Below are positions 24,413-33,923 of a stretch of 64,000 nucleotides of DNA, piece after piece. A program made the translations under genes and the position numbers. The DNA is from an uncultured Paracoccaceae bacterium (GTDB taxonomy: Bacteria; Pseudomonadota; Alphaproteobacteria; Rhodobacterales; Rhodobacteraceae), in assembly GCA_951812615.1 (NCBI GenBank), contig CATOSU010000003.1, positions 310,001-374,000 of the forward strand, read 5' to 3'. How positions within the stretch are numbered: the stretch's first letter is position 1; each line of letters begins with the position of its first letter. The notes beneath the pieces are model-generated. The model searched no databases. It was not told the DNA's origin and worked only from the letters and a program-made list of their open reading frames with translations.

Positions 24413-25621
24413 ATGACCGCCAATATCAGCCTCTCTCAGGGTCGCGCCTACACGGCCATACCGGGCCCGTCCGTTATTCCCGATCAGGTGTTGCAGGCCA
24501 TGCACCGGCCCGCGCCGAACATCTATGCCGGCGAACTGGTTGAACTGACGCACAGCCTGATCCCCGATCTGGCGGCGGTCGCCCGCACCAGCGGCAAGAC
24601 GGCGATCTATATCGGCAACGGGCATGCAGCATGGGAAGCGGCGCTGGCGAACACCATAGCACCGGGTGAAAAGGTTCTGGTGCCGGCCACGGGCCGGTTC
24701 GGGCACGGCTGGGCGGATATCGCGCACGGGCTCGGTGCCGAGACGGAGATCATCGATTTCGGCAAATCGGACCCATGGGACGCGGACCGTATCGCGGATG
24801 CGTTGCGGGCAGACACCGCACACAGCATCAAGGCGGTTCTGGCTGTGCATGTCGACACGTCCAGCTCGGTCCGAAACGACGTTCCGGCCCTGCGGCGTGT
24901 GCTCGACGATCTAGGGCATCCCGCGTTGCTGATGGCGGATTGCATCGCCTCACTGGGCTGCGACAGGTTTGAAATGGATGCGTGGGGCGTGGATGTGACC
25001 GTGACGGGCTGTCAGAAGGGGCTGATGGTGCCGCCGGGCATGAGTTTTGTCTTCTTTAATGAAAAGGCGCAGGCTAAGCGCAGCACCATGCCGCGTGTCA
25101 GCCGCTACTGGGACTGGATCCCGCGGGCCGACCCACAGGAATACTACCAGCATTTTGCCGGTACAGCGCCAACTCAGCATATCTATGGGCTGCGTTGTGC
25201 TCTGGACATGATCCATGCCGAAGGAATTGAACATGTCTGGGCCCGGCACGAACGTCTGGCACAGGCGATCTGGGCCGCCTGCGATGTCTGGGGCAGCGAA
25301 GGACCGCTGCAATTGAACGTGACGGACCCGGAGAACCGTTCCTGCGCGGTTACGGCGCTGCGGATCGGAGCGCCGCACGGAACCGCGCTGCGCAACTGGA
25401 CGGAAACCAACCTTGGGCTGACGCTGGGCATCGGTCTGGGAATGGCCGCACCGGATGATCCGGAATGGCACGGGTTCCTGCGTCTGGGCCATATGGGGCA
25501 TGTAAACGGACAGATGATCATGGCGGTGCTGGGCGGGATGGAGGCCGGCATGGCCGCGCTGAACATTCCGCGCGGACGCGGCGCGGTCGAGGCCGCGGCG
25601 GCGGTTCTGGCCGGCGCGTAA
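24413..25621 (+). CDS. Serine-glyoxylate/alanine-glyoxylate type aminotransferase
   Basis: The 402-residue class V PLP aminotransferase shows the substrate loop GPSVIPDQVLQAMHRP at the start, YIGNGHAAWEAAL, an LMADCIASLG block (the aspartate that pairs with the PLP ring) and the Schiff-base lysine in VTGCQKGLMVPPGMSF near residue 202. Such enzymes transfer the amino group of serine or alanine to glyoxylate in the serine cycle or photorespiration-like pathways. The start at 24413 follows CAGGAACCTGCC. The exact donor is inferred. Confidence 0.82.
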   Translation: MTANISLSQGRAYTAIPGPSVIPDQVLQAMHRPAPNIYAGELVELTHSLIPDLAAVARTSGKTAIYIGNGHAAWEAALANTIAPGEKVLVPATGRFGHGWADIAHGLGAETEIIDFGKSDPWDADRIADALRADTAHSIKAVLAVHVDTSSSVRNDVPALRRVLDDLGHPALLMADCIASLGCDRFEMDAWGVDVTVTGCQKGLMVPPGMSFVFFNEKAQAKRSTMPRVSRYWDWIPRADPQEYYQHFAGTAPTQHIYGLRCALDMIHAEGIEHVWARHERLAQAIWAACDVWGSEGPLQLNVTDPENRSCAVTALRIGAPHGTALRNWTETNLGLTLGIGLGMAAPDDPEWHGFLRLGHMGHVNGQMIMAVLGGMEAGMAALNIPRGRGAVEAAAAVLAGA

Positions 25622-25632
25622 GGCGGCGGCGG

Positions 25633-25812
25633 TCAGCCGCGTTTCAGGGCGAGCCAGCTGATGCCGCGGTTCAGCCCGGCGCTGACCAGAACCACCGGAA
25701 GCAATCCCCACAGGCCCCAGATGACCATGAAGATCCACATCAGGTTGACCCACCCCATTGTCAGCGCGGCATTGGTGTAATTCGGTGCCGGTTGCGGGTG
25801 GCGGTCGGGCAT
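25633..25812 (-). CDS. Small membrane protein
   Basis: The 59-residue product from the ATG at 25812 (a start four codons earlier, at 25824, is also possible) has a polar N-terminus and one or two hydrophobic segments, AALTMGWVNLMWIFMVIWGLWGL then VVLVSAGLNRG, very rich in tryptophan. GGAGGAGATC precedes the ATG. It lies 11 bases from the aminotransferase end, convergent. I do not recognise a family. Confidence 0.6.
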   Translation of the reverse strand: MPDRHPQPAPNYTNAALTMGWVNLMWIFMVIWGLWGLLPVVLVSAGLNRGISWLALKRG

Positions 25813-25892
25813 GATCTCCTCCATCGCGTCACATGGAGAAGATTAGCGCCGTCTGACCGATTGTCAGTCAATTTGTCGTGTGCGGGCCGGGA

Positions 25893-26996
25893 TCAGCGCG
25901 CTGCCGCCAGTGCGCCGGGCAGGGCCGCGGCAAACGCGTCCAGATCGCCCGGGCGGCCACAGCTGACCCGGATGCAACGGTTCTGGGGGGCCGCAAATGG
26001 CATGCGGACAAAGATACCGGCAGCAACCAGCCCGTCCAGAACCGCCTTGGCGAATGCTCCGTCGCGCCCGCAATCGATCGCGACGAAGTTGGTGGCCGAA
26101 GGCAGCGGTGTCAGGCCGTTGTCGCGTGCGATATCCGTGATTCGGTTGCGCGCGGTCGCAATCTGGCCCTTCACGTCCCCGATCCAGTCCTGATCGGACA
26201 GCGCGGCCATGGCTCCGGCCTGCGCGATCCGGGTCATGCCGAAATGGTTGCGGACCTTGTTGAACGCGGTGATCATTTCCTCGGCCCCCATCGCATAGCC
26301 GACGCGGGCCCCGGCCATGCCGTAGACCTTGGAAAACGTGCGCATCCGGATGACGCGCGGATCGTCGATATCGACAGGTGCTGCAGTGCCCTCGGGTGCG
26401 CATTCCACATACGCCTCGTCCAGCAGCAACAACGTGCCGTCCGGCAGGGCGTCCATCGCCTCGACGATGTCCCGGCCTGCGCGCCACGATCCCATCGGGT
26501 TGTCCGGGTTGCAGAGATACACCAGTTTGGCATCGACTTCGGCGGCCTTTGCGAACAGCGCCGCCGGATCCTGCCGGTCATCGAGGTAGGGCACCGTGTG
26601 CAGATCCGCGCCGAAACCGGCGACATGGTAGTTGAAGGTCGGATAAGCCCCGACCGAGGTGACGACCGCGTCCCCCGGACCGGCCAGCAGACGCACGGTA
26701 TAGCCCAGCAACCCGTCAATACCTTCGCCGACCATAATGTTACCCGGCCGGACCCCGTGATGGGTCGCCAGTGCGTGCACGAGGTCGTGGTTTTCCGGGT
26801 CGCCGTATTGCCAGGTTCCGGACGCCGCGGCCTGCATGGCATCGATCGCGCGCGGTGACGGACCGAACACGCTTTCATTCGCACCAAGCCGGGCGATAAA
26901 CGGGGCGCCGCGGGCGCGTTCCTGCGTTTCTGGTCCCACGAAGGGAACGGTGGCAGGCAAGGAGTCGGCAAGCGGGGTGTATCTGGGACCGGTCAT
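25893..26996 (-). CDS. hisC: Histidinol-phosphate-type aminotransferase
   Basis: The 367-residue fold-type I aminotransferase has ARLGANESVFGPSPRA near residue 35, LVYLCNPDNPMGSW near 160, a LLLDEAYVE block and the PLP lysine in RTFSKVYGMAGARVGY near 225. The C-terminal arginine sits in IRVSCGRPGD. These are the HisC hallmarks: it would convert imidazole acetol phosphate and glutamate to histidinol phosphate. It is not in a his operon here, and relatives act on aromatic or other amino acids, so the symbol is provisional. Confidence 0.75.
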   Translation of the reverse strand: MTGPRYTPLADSLPATVPFVGPETQERARGAPFIARLGANESVFGPSPRAIDAMQAAASGTWQYGDPENHDLVHALATHHGVRPGNIMVGEGIDGLLGYTVRLLAGPGDAVVTSVGAYPTFNYHVAGFGADLHTVPYLDDRQDPAALFAKAAEVDAKLVYLCNPDNPMGSWRAGRDIVEAMDALPDGTLLLLDEAYVECAPEGTAAPVDIDDPRVIRMRTFSKVYGMAGARVGYAMGAEEMITAFNKVRNHFGMTRIAQAGAMAALSDQDWIGDVKGQIATARNRITDIARDNGLTPLPSATNFVAIDCGRDGAFAKAVLDGLVAAGIFVRMPFAAPQNRCIRVSCGRPGDLDAFAAALPGALAAAR

Positions 26997-27033
26997 GCCG
27001 CCAGATAAGCGCAGAGGGTTCTCAGCGGCAAGC

Positions 27034-27420
27034 CTATCTGTCGGGCCGGGTCAGGACATAGGCAGCGCCGACCGACATCAGGGTGCCCTGTGCAACAAGA
27101 ACCCAGACCGGAAGCGCGATGATCACACAGACGGCGAAGGTAACGGCCATGATCCCGCAAGCCGAGATCTTGACCTTGCGCGGAATTGCCCCCGTCGTCT
27201 CCCAGTCGTCGATCATCGGGCCGAATGTGCGGTGAGCGGTAATCCAGCGCCGGAGTTGCGGCGATCCCTTGCCGAAGCAGAACGCAGCCAGCAATACCAG
27301 CGGCGTCGTCGGCAGAACCGGCAGGAAGATCCCGACAATGCCCAGCCCCAGAGCAACGATCCCGGCCAGCGCCCAAAGGGGCCGCCAGCCGGCAACGGAC
27401 GAAGATGGGTCGTTGGTCAA
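27034..27420 (-). CDS. DUF454 (YbaN-like) inner-membrane protein
   Basis: The 128-residue protein has the DUF454 pattern: GWRPLWALAGIVALGLGIVGIFLPVLPTTP, then CFGKGSPQLRRWI, and two or three further hydrophobic stretches. The start is a TTG at 27420, supported by AAGGAG seven bases upstream; an upstream GTG/ATG option would lack this ribosome site. The family has no assigned biochemical role. It lies 37 bases from the HisC-like gene and may be co-transcribed with it. Confidence 0.78.
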   Translation of the reverse strand: MTNDPSSSVAGWRPLWALAGIVALGLGIVGIFLPVLPTTPLVLLAAFCFGKGSPQLRRWITAHRTFGPMIDDWETTGAIPRKVKISACGIMAVTFAVCVIIALPVWVLVAQGTLMSVGAAYVLTRPDR

Positions 27421-27551
27421 TGCAGGCTCCTTACCAGTGCCCGAGATAGGTGTGCGTGACGCCAAAGCAATCCCGTGCCCCGACGTTGTTCTGGTTTGTC
27501 GCCGGGGATCAAGGCAGGATTGGCACAAAGACAGGTTTAGGAGGAGCGTCC

Positions 27552-28334
27552 ATGGCTCGAGTGTCGGTCGAATATGCGGATAATGTTGCCCGGGTTACGC
27601 TGACCCGCGGGGACAAGATGAACGCGCTGGATGATGATATGGTCCAGTCGATTATCGCCGCCGGTCAGGAGGTCGGCGCATCGGATGCGAGGGCGGTGGT
27701 TTTGTCGGGCGAGGGCAAGGGGTTCTGCGCCGGGCTGGACCTGTCCAGCTTTGCCAAGATGGGCCAGTCATTCTCGACCGACTGGCTAATGACACGCAGC
27801 CACGAAGACGCAAACGCGATGCAGGAAATCGCGATGGTCTGGCGACGGGTTCCGGTCCCCGTCATTGCGGCCCTGCACGGTGCCGTTTACGGCGGTGGTC
27901 TGCAGCTGGCGCTGGGCGCAGATATTCGTATTGCTGCGCCTGAGACCAAGTTGTCGGTTATGGAAATGAAGTGGGGGCTGGTGCCCGATCTGGGCGGCAT
28001 GGCGCTGTTGCCAAAGTTGGTGCGCAGCGATGTTCTGCGGCTGATGACATACACTGCCGATGTCGTCGGCGCCGAGCAGGCCGAACGTTGGGGCCTGATC
28101 ACCGAGATCAGCGATGACCCGCTGGCGCGGGCGCAGGCATTGGCCAGTGACATTGCCGGGCGGAGCCCATCGGCGATCCGTGCCGCCAAACGTCTGATCG
28201 ATTATGCGGAAACCCATGATCGCGCCGATGTTTTGCTGCAGGAATCGACGGAATCGGTGGGCCTGATCGGCAAGCCCGATCAGATGGAGGTGATCGCGGC
28301 GCAGATGCAGGGTCGCAAAACGAATTTCGGATGA
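27552..28334 (+). CDS. Enoyl-CoA hydratase/isomerase family protein
   Basis: The 260-residue crotonase-fold protein has the oxyanion-hole segments [15 protein letters not shown] near residue 57 and [21 protein letters not shown] near 105, and the catalytic region [14 protein letters not shown] near 140. The family hydrates enoyl-CoA thioesters or isomerises them in fatty-acid or related oxidation. The start at 27552 follows AGGAGGAGCGTCC. An upstream frame beginning at 27450 is out of step with this ribosome site. The substrate cannot be read from the sequence. Confidence 0.85.
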   Translation: MARVSVEYADNVARVTLTRGDKMNALDDDMVQSIIAAGQEVGASDARAVVLSGEGKGFCAGLDLSSFAKMGQSFSTDWLMTRSHEDANAMQEIAMVWRRVPVPVIAALHGAVYGGGLQLALGADIRIAAPETKLSVMEMKWGLVPDLGGMALLPKLVRSDVLRLMTYTADVVGAEQAERWGLITEISDDPLARAQALASDIAGRSPSAIRAAKRLIDYAETHDRADVLLQESTESVGLIGKPDQMEVIAAQMQGRKTNFG

Positions 28335-28411
28335 CGCGGCCCGCGCGCCGCGGGCTTGCATCGCGGTGGCGGCACGCCATAAAGGAAGAACCCTGCGCGA
28401 AGGAGCCACCC

Positions 28412-29044
28412 ATGTCTGCCAATGTGACCGTCGTTGAACATCCGCTGGTTCAGCACAAGCTGACCCTGATGCGGGACAAGGGAACACCGACGGCCGTGTT
28501 CCGGCAATTGCTGCGGGAAATCACGCTGTTGCTGGCTTACGAGATCACCCGCGAACTGCCGATGACCACCAAACCCATCGACACACCGCTGGAAGAAATG
28601 GATGCGCCGACGCTGTCGGGCAAGAAGATGGCACTGGTGTCGATCCTGCGCGCGGGCAACGGCATGCTGGACGGTGTGCTGGAGCTGATCCCGTCGGCCC
28701 GCGTCGGGTTTGTCGGGCTGTACCGGGACGAAGAGACGCTGCAACCGGTCCAGTACTATTTCAAGGTTCCCGAAGGGCTGGAAGACCGGCTGGTCATCGC
28801 CGTCGATCCGATGCTGGCCACGGGCAATTCCAGCGCCGCGGCCATCGATCTGCTCAAAGAGGCCGGGGCCAAAGATATCCGGTTTCTGTGCCTGCTGGCC
28901 GCGCCCGAAGGCATCGCGCGTATGCAGCAGGCGCATCCCGATGTGGAGATCGTGACCGCGGCGGTTGACCGCGGGCTGAACGAAAAGGGATACATCATGC
29001 CGGGCCTCGGAGATGCGGGCGACCGCATGTTCGGCACGAAATAG
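28412..29044 (+). CDS. upp: Uracil phosphoribosyltransferase
   Basis: The 210-residue enzyme makes UMP from uracil and PRPP in pyrimidine salvage. The PRPP-binding loop is [19 protein letters not shown] near residue 130, the uracil-binding end is [22 protein letters not shown], and the flexible loop region SILRAGNGM is present near 80. It begins at an ATG preceded by AAGGAGCCACCC. The length matches the bacterial family. Confidence 0.95.
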   Translation: MSANVTVVEHPLVQHKLTLMRDKGTPTAVFRQLLREITLLLAYEITRELPMTTKPIDTPLEEMDAPTLSGKKMALVSILRAGNGMLDGVLELIPSARVGFVGLYRDEETLQPVQYYFKVPEGLEDRLVIAVDPMLATGNSSAAAIDLLKEAGAKDIRFLCLLAAPEGIARMQQAHPDVEIVTAAVDRGLNEKGYIMPGLGDAGDRMFGTK

Positions 29045-29111
29045 GGCATTCCCACGCTTTACTCACCGTTGATTCTGCGGCATCATTGCTCAACATCTTG
29101 TGGGGGCAAGA

Positions 29112-30533
29112 ATGCGGTTAACAAGGGTTATTGCAATTAGCGTGATCGCGGCGTCTCTGTCGCTGAGCGCGTATACGGCACTTCAGGCACAGACGCTGCG
29201 CAATGCCGGTCCTCCGGCAGAGTTCCCGCCACAGTCCTACAAGGGCAAGCAATATGTCGACAGCCGCGGCTGTATCTACATCCGCGCGGGGATCGACGGG
29301 GCAACCACATGGGTTCCGCGGGTATCCCGGGAACGCAAGGTCGTCTGCGGGTACAAACCATCGCTTCCGGCTGGCAGCCGGACGGCCTCGGCGGCTCCCG
29401 CCAACCAACCCGGTGTCGAGCAGATCACACTGCCGCCCTCGGACCATCCGGCGGCGGCCGCCAGCAAACCTGCGCCAAAACCGGTAGCCAAACCGGCGGC
29501 GGCCGCTCCGGCACGCACTGCGGCGGCGGCCCCGTCTCCGGCGCCCGTGCCGAAAGCGTATCAGAACCCGCCGCCAGCCGAACCCAGGCCTGCTTCAACC
29601 CGAACTGCACCGGTTCCGGTGCAGACGGTCGCGGCCCCAAGGGCGGCAGCACCGTCGCCGGGTCCGGAACCGACGGTCTATTCCAATCCTCAACCGGCGC
29701 CGGCCCCGGTGGCGACGGCTTCGGCCGCCACGACCAGCCCGGGCGTCAGATGTGCAAACGCATCGGATTTCAGTCAACGCTACATCAACGACGGCAGTCG
29801 CCATCCCGTGCGCTGCGGCCCGCAGACCGAACTGCCCTACACGGTCCGGACCACAGGCTCCGGCGAGTTGGCCTATGTCGCGACATCGAACACCCGCGTT
29901 GTCCCGCGTCATGTGTATGACAATCGCCAGAACACACAGAACGTGGCAGTTCCGCCGGGCTATGCCGAGGTCTGGCAGGACGACCGCCTGAACCCGAAAC
30001 GCGCCGAACGCACGCTGGCCCCGTACAAGCCCAAGCAGGGTGTGACGATGCCGGAAGGGTATCGCATGGCATGGTCCGACGACCGACTGAACACCAACCG
30101 CGGTGGACGGGCTGACGGCGATGCACAGACCGGGCAGATCTGGTCGGACACTGTGCCAAGAAAGCTGAACAAGGTGCCGACGGATCGTCAGGTCGTCCAA
30201 AATCCCAATCCGCAAAACTCCGGCCTGCCGCGTGCGCGCACGCCGACCCGCAGTGAAAACCGGCAGGCGACGCAGCAACAGCCGGCGCGTTCACAGCCGA
30301 CCAAGCCGCAATACATCCGCGTGGCTACCTACAACACCGATGCCGATGCCCGCGCTTCGGCAAAAATCCTGATCCGCAAGACCGGGTTGCCGGTTCGTCT
30401 GGGCACGCTGCACCGCAAGGGCAAAACCTATCGTGTCGTGATGGCCGGGCCTTTCACCACCGACGCGTCAGCAAATGCGGCCATGGGCAAGGTTCGGGGC
30501 GCCGGGTATTCGCGCGCGCGGCTCAGCAAGTAG
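29112..30533 (+). CDS. Exported SPOR-domain protein with proline/alanine-rich linker
   Basis: The 473-residue protein begins with a signal peptide (about residues 1-27), then a conserved region with QYVDSRGCIYIRAGIDG and TWVPRVSRERKVVCG. A long proline/alanine-rich linker (about residues 95-215) follows, then a second cysteine-bearing block with RCANASDFSQRYINDG and RHPVRCGPQ. The C-terminal SPOR domain (about residues 395-470) contains YIRVATYNTDADARA and GKTYRVVMAGPF. SPOR domains bind denuded septal peptidoglycan, so the protein probably acts at the division site in the periplasm. It contains a PPP motif. Confidence 0.82.
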   Translation: MRLTRVIAISVIAASLSLSAYTALQAQTLRNAGPPAEFPPQSYKGKQYVDSRGCIYIRAGIDGATTWVPRVSRERKVVCGYKPSLPAGSRTASAAPANQPGVEQITLPPSDHPAAAASKPAPKPVAKPAAAAPARTAAAAPSPAPVPKAYQNPPPAEPRPASTRTAPVPVQTVAAPRAAAPSPGPEPTVYSNPQPAPAPVATASAATTSPGVRCANASDFSQRYINDGSRHPVRCGPQTELPYTVRTTGSGELAYVATSNTRVVPRHVYDNRQNTQNVAVPPGYAEVWQDDRLNPKRAERTLAPYKPKQGVTMPEGYRMAWSDDRLNTNRGGRADGDAQTGQIWSDTVPRKLNKVPTDRQVVQNPNPQNSGLPRARTPTRSENRQATQQQPARSQPTKPQYIRVATYNTDADARASAKILIRKTGLPVRLGTLHRKGKTYRVVMAGPFTTDASANAAMGKVRGAGYSRARLSK

Positions 30534-30539
30534 GCGGCG

Positions 30540-31610
30540 TCAGGGCTGGTCTTTCATGAACCGCACGGCAATGGTCGCCATAAAGACCGCCGAGAGAATG
30601 CGGAACACATGATGCATCGCGACGACCAGCGGGCTGAGGTTCAGGCTGAGCGCGATCAGGCTCATTTCGGTAACTCCGCCGGGGACAAAGCTGATGATTA
30701 GTGCCGGAAGATCCAGCCCGGTGAGCTTGTGCAGAGACAGGGCGAACCCGACGCCTATGCACAGGAACACCGACACTGACAGTGAACACAGCAGAAAGGC
30801 GCGGACCAGCAGCGACCGGGTGATACCGGCAAAGGACGATCCAAGCCCGACACCCACAACCAATTGCGCGGAATACAAAAGCCAGGTCGGGCCGGCAGAA
30901 GAAATCAGCCCGGATCCCTGCAAAAACGCGCTCAGCAGCAGGGGGCCAATCAGCACCCCGGCCGGAAGGTGGATTGCCCGCGCCAGAAGGAAACCGGCCA
31001 CGGCGATCAGAAGGGTCCAGAGCACATCCGCCAGGCGCGCGGCCTCGCTGTCCAGCGTTACACCACCTGAGCTGCCGACGGACACGCCGGTCCAGACAAG
31101 GAACATGAACGGCACAACGATCACCACGAGGATGATCCGCGCGAAATGCTGGACCGTGATGGCCCGGACATCGGCACCGAATTGTTCGCTGAAGGTGATC
31201 GCCTCGATCAGTCCGCCGGGCATGGCCGCAAAATACGCGGTGCGCGGATCATACCCGCCGATAATCCGAAATATGCCGTATCCGACGAGCTGCGCGACCA
31301 ACACGAACAGCGCGACGCCTGTCAGTGTGATCCAGTAAGCGGACAGACCCTGCAACAGGTCCGGTGTGAAGCTCTGCCCGATCATGACACCGATAATAGC
31401 GGTAAAGTAGCGCCGGACCGGCTGGGGAAAGCGCTGGGCGAACAGGCCCTTGCCGTCGGCGCGAATTGCGGCAGCCGCTGTCGCCAGCAGACCGCCGACA
31501 AGAAACGGCATCGGCATCCCCGCAAACCAGGCCAGCGAGCCGCCGAGAGCGCCCAGCAACAGCTGGAACAGCATGGCGTCGGCACGCAATCCTTTCAGTT
31601 CGAAGTTCAT
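30540..31610 (-). CDS. AbrB-family (duplicated-domain) membrane protein
   Basis: The 356-residue protein has about ten hydrophobic helices arranged as a duplicated domain. Matching motifs are GGSLAWFAGMPMPFLVGGLLA and, in the second half, ARAIHLPAGVLIGPLLLSA, each half also carrying a PGG turn (AMPGGLIEA and FVPGGVTEMS). This is the AbrB/TIGR03082 family, often loosely named after ammonia monooxygenase and of unknown transport role. The ATG at 31610 is chosen; a longer frame to 31853 would add a non-membrane leader. It is convergent with the SPOR gene, six bases apart. Confidence 0.82.
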   Translation of the reverse strand: MNFELKGLRADAMLFQLLLGALGGSLAWFAGMPMPFLVGGLLATAAAAIRADGKGLFAQRFPQPVRRYFTAIIGVMIGQSFTPDLLQGLSAYWITLTGVALFVLVAQLVGYGIFRIIGGYDPRTAYFAAMPGGLIEAITFSEQFGADVRAITVQHFARIILVVIVVPFMFLVWTGVSVGSSGGVTLDSEAARLADVLWTLLIAVAGFLLARAIHLPAGVLIGPLLLSAFLQGSGLISSAGPTWLLYSAQLVVGVGLGSSFAGITRSLLVRAFLLCSLSVSVFLCIGVGFALSLHKLTGLDLPALIISFVPGGVTEMSLIALSLNLSPLVVAMHHVFRILSAVFMATIAVRFMKDQP

Positions 31611-31885
31611 TGGAAACAATCGGCTCCGCCCCGGCCGCCACCGGCCACCGCACCGACTTACGTCTGCCGGGGCGACAAGGTCAATCAATCCCTTCGCAGA
31701 TACCTCAAAGACGCCTTGACGCGGTCGCCCTTTAGCGCCGAAGGTTACAGGACAGGTTCGTGGTTTTTTGCGGGCCAAGCAGTGCAGGTCAGTTCTACAG
31801 GCAATAGCTGCGGACACCGTTTGATCCGTTCCTTTTCCTACGTGCAGCCGCAACCGCGCAAGCTGCGCAGTGAAAGGAGATCATA

Positions 31886-33814
31886 ATGCGGGTTTTTACA
31901 GTTCTCGGACCGTCCCAATCAGGCAAATCAACGCTTGTCGAGGCATTGGCCAGCCTCGATGGGCGGGCAACGAAGTTTGGCTTTTCGGACATATTGGAAC
32001 TGACCAGTTTTTCCTATCTGGGCGATGACTGGACCGCAGTCGACATCGCCGGCGGGCCGGAGAACCTGCCTGCGGCCGGACCTTCACTGGCGGCCAGTGA
32101 TGCGGCCGTGTTATGCGTGCCCGCTGATGCTGAAAGCGCGGAACTTGCCGCGCCCTATCTGCGCCTGATCGACGAAGCGCAATTGTCTTGTTTTCTCTAT
32201 GTGAACAAGGTCGACACGATGTCCGAACGTATGCGGGACATCGTCAGCGCGCTGCAGGCGTATTGCAGCCATTCGCTGGTTCTTCGGCAGATCCCGATGC
32301 GCGACGGCGGCAAGGTCGTCGGCGCGGTTGATCTCATCTCGGAACGCGCGTGGCAGTATCAGGAAGGCGAAGCCTCGGCGCTGATCGCCTTGCCGGACGA
32401 TCTGAGCGGGCGCGAACAGGAGGCGCGGACCGAGCTGTTGGAATCGATGGCAGACTTTGACGATGCGCTGCTGGAACAGCTGATTGAGGACAAACAGCCG
32501 GCGACCGGCGATGTTTTCGATCTTGCTGCGCGTATCGTGCAGGGCACGAGCCTGATCGAGGTCTTCATGGGCGCCGCGCGTCAAGGCAACGGTGTAACCC
32601 GGCTGATGAAATCGCTGCGCCACGAAGCGCCGGACCATGACGTTCTGCTGGAACGTGTCGGCGGTGATGCGGTTGCCGTGGCATTCGCTGCAGAAAACAA
32701 GAAACATGTGGGCAAGATGGTGGCGCTGCGCGCACTTGGCGGTACGGTGCAGGCCGGCGAAACGCTGGGTGGTGGCAACATCGGAAATCTGACCACTTTG
32801 GACGGCAAGACCTCGGTGTCTGCAATTCAACCCGGTGAAATCGCTCTGGCCGTGAAATCGGACCATCTGCTGGGCGGTCGCGCCGTGGATGCCAAGGCGC
32901 AGAGTGATCTGCCGGTCTGGGCGACGGCACGCATCCCGGCCTACGAACGCATTGTCACACCGTCAAATGAACGGGACGATGTGCGCCTTTCCGGTGCGCT
33001 GGACCGGCTGTCCGAGATTGACCCGGGCCTGACCCTGCGCGCGGACGAGGTGTCCGGAAAAGCGGTGCTGGCGATGCAAGGTCCGCTGCATGCGCGCCGG
33101 ATCAGCGAAAAGCTGGCTGAGGATTTCGGGATTGAGGTTGAGATGGGACAGGTTCCCGCGGCATACCGGGAAACGATCTCCAAAACAGTGGAACAGCGCC
33201 ACCGGCATCGTAAACAGTCCGGCGGTGCCGGGCAATTTGCCGACGTGGTGATCAGGATGTCGCCTCTGCCGCGCGGGACCGGGTTCGAGTTCGATGAAGA
33301 GGTCAAGGGTGGTGCTGTGCCCCGAAATTACATTCCGGCAGTGGCCCACGGCGCCGAGGATGCTCTGGCCGCCGGTCCAAACGGGTACCCGGTCGTCGAT
33401 GTGAAAGTTGTGCTTCTGGACGGCAAGCATCACGCCGTGGACAGCTCTGACTTTGCCTTTCGTACAGCGGGCAAGAACGCGGTGAAGGAGGCCATTGCCG
33501 ACGCGAAGCCGCAGATGCTGCAACCGATCCTGAACGTTGCCATTCATGTGCCTTCGGTCTTCGCCGGCGGATTGGTTCCGATAATCAGCGGGCTCAAGGG
33601 GCAGGTGCTGGGCTTTGAGGGCCACCCCACGGCCGCGGGCTGGGATGTGTTCAGCACGTTGCTTCCGGCGGCTTCGCGGGAGGAGTTGTTCAGAACGCTG
33701 GGCAGCGCGACTCGCGGCACGGCCTGGTTCGAGGCGCATTTCGATCATTTCGAGCCGGTCAGCGCAAACGAGGTTGCCAGAAACGAAGCGGCGGCCAATC
33801 TCGAAACTGCCTGA
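31886..33814 (+). CDS. Elongation factor G-like protein with degenerate GTPase motifs
   Basis: The 642-residue protein has the EF-G domain order. The G1 loop is GPSQSGKST instead of the usual GHVDAGKTT, the G3 motif is DIAGG instead of DTPGH (so the catalytic histidine is gone), and G4 NKVD is present. Domain IV retains HRKQSGGAGQFADV and GGAVPRNYIPAV. EF-G paralogues of this kind occur in alphaproteobacteria with unknown function. It could bind ribosomes without efficient GTP turnover. AAAGGAGATC precedes the ATG. It is not a canonical fusA: no str operon genes are nearby. Confidence 0.85.
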   Translation: MRVFTVLGPSQSGKSTLVEALASLDGRATKFGFSDILELTSFSYLGDDWTAVDIAGGPENLPAAGPSLAASDAAVLCVPADAESAELAAPYLRLIDEAQLSCFLYVNKVDTMSERMRDIVSALQAYCSHSLVLRQIPMRDGGKVVGAVDLISERAWQYQEGEASALIALPDDLSGREQEARTELLESMADFDDALLEQLIEDKQPATGDVFDLAARIVQGTSLIEVFMGAARQGNGVTRLMKSLRHEAPDHDVLLERVGGDAVAVAFAAENKKHVGKMVALRALGGTVQAGETLGGGNIGNLTTLDGKTSVSAIQPGEIALAVKSDHLLGGRAVDAKAQSDLPVWATARIPAYERIVTPSNERDDVRLSGALDRLSEIDPGLTLRADEVSGKAVLAMQGPLHARRISEKLAEDFGIEVEMGQVPAAYRETISKTVEQRHRHRKQSGGAGQFADVVIRMSPLPRGTGFEFDEEVKGGAVPRNYIPAVAHGAEDALAAGPNGYPVVDVKVVLLDGKHHAVDSSDFAFRTAGKNAVKEAIADAKPQMLQPILNVAIHVPSVFAGGLVPIISGLKGQVLGFEGHPTAAGWDVFSTLLPAASREELFRTLGSATRGTAWFEAHFDHFEPVSANEVARNEAAANLETA

Positions 33815-33834
33815 GCTCGCACAAGGGCAGTTTT

Positions 33835-33860
33835 CCGCCGGTGCTGCGCTGCGCCGGCGG
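33835..33860 (+). terminator. Possible weak terminator after the EF-G-like gene
   Basis: The stem CCGCCGG (33835-33841) pairs with CCGGCGG (33854-33860). The downstream ATCCGACTTGTTTT has only a short T run, so termination is uncertain. Confidence 0.35.
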
Positions 33861-33923
33861 ATCCGACTTGTTTTGCAAAGCGGACCACTTACGTCGGTCG
33901 CAGGCAGCAAGAGGCAGGAAAGC

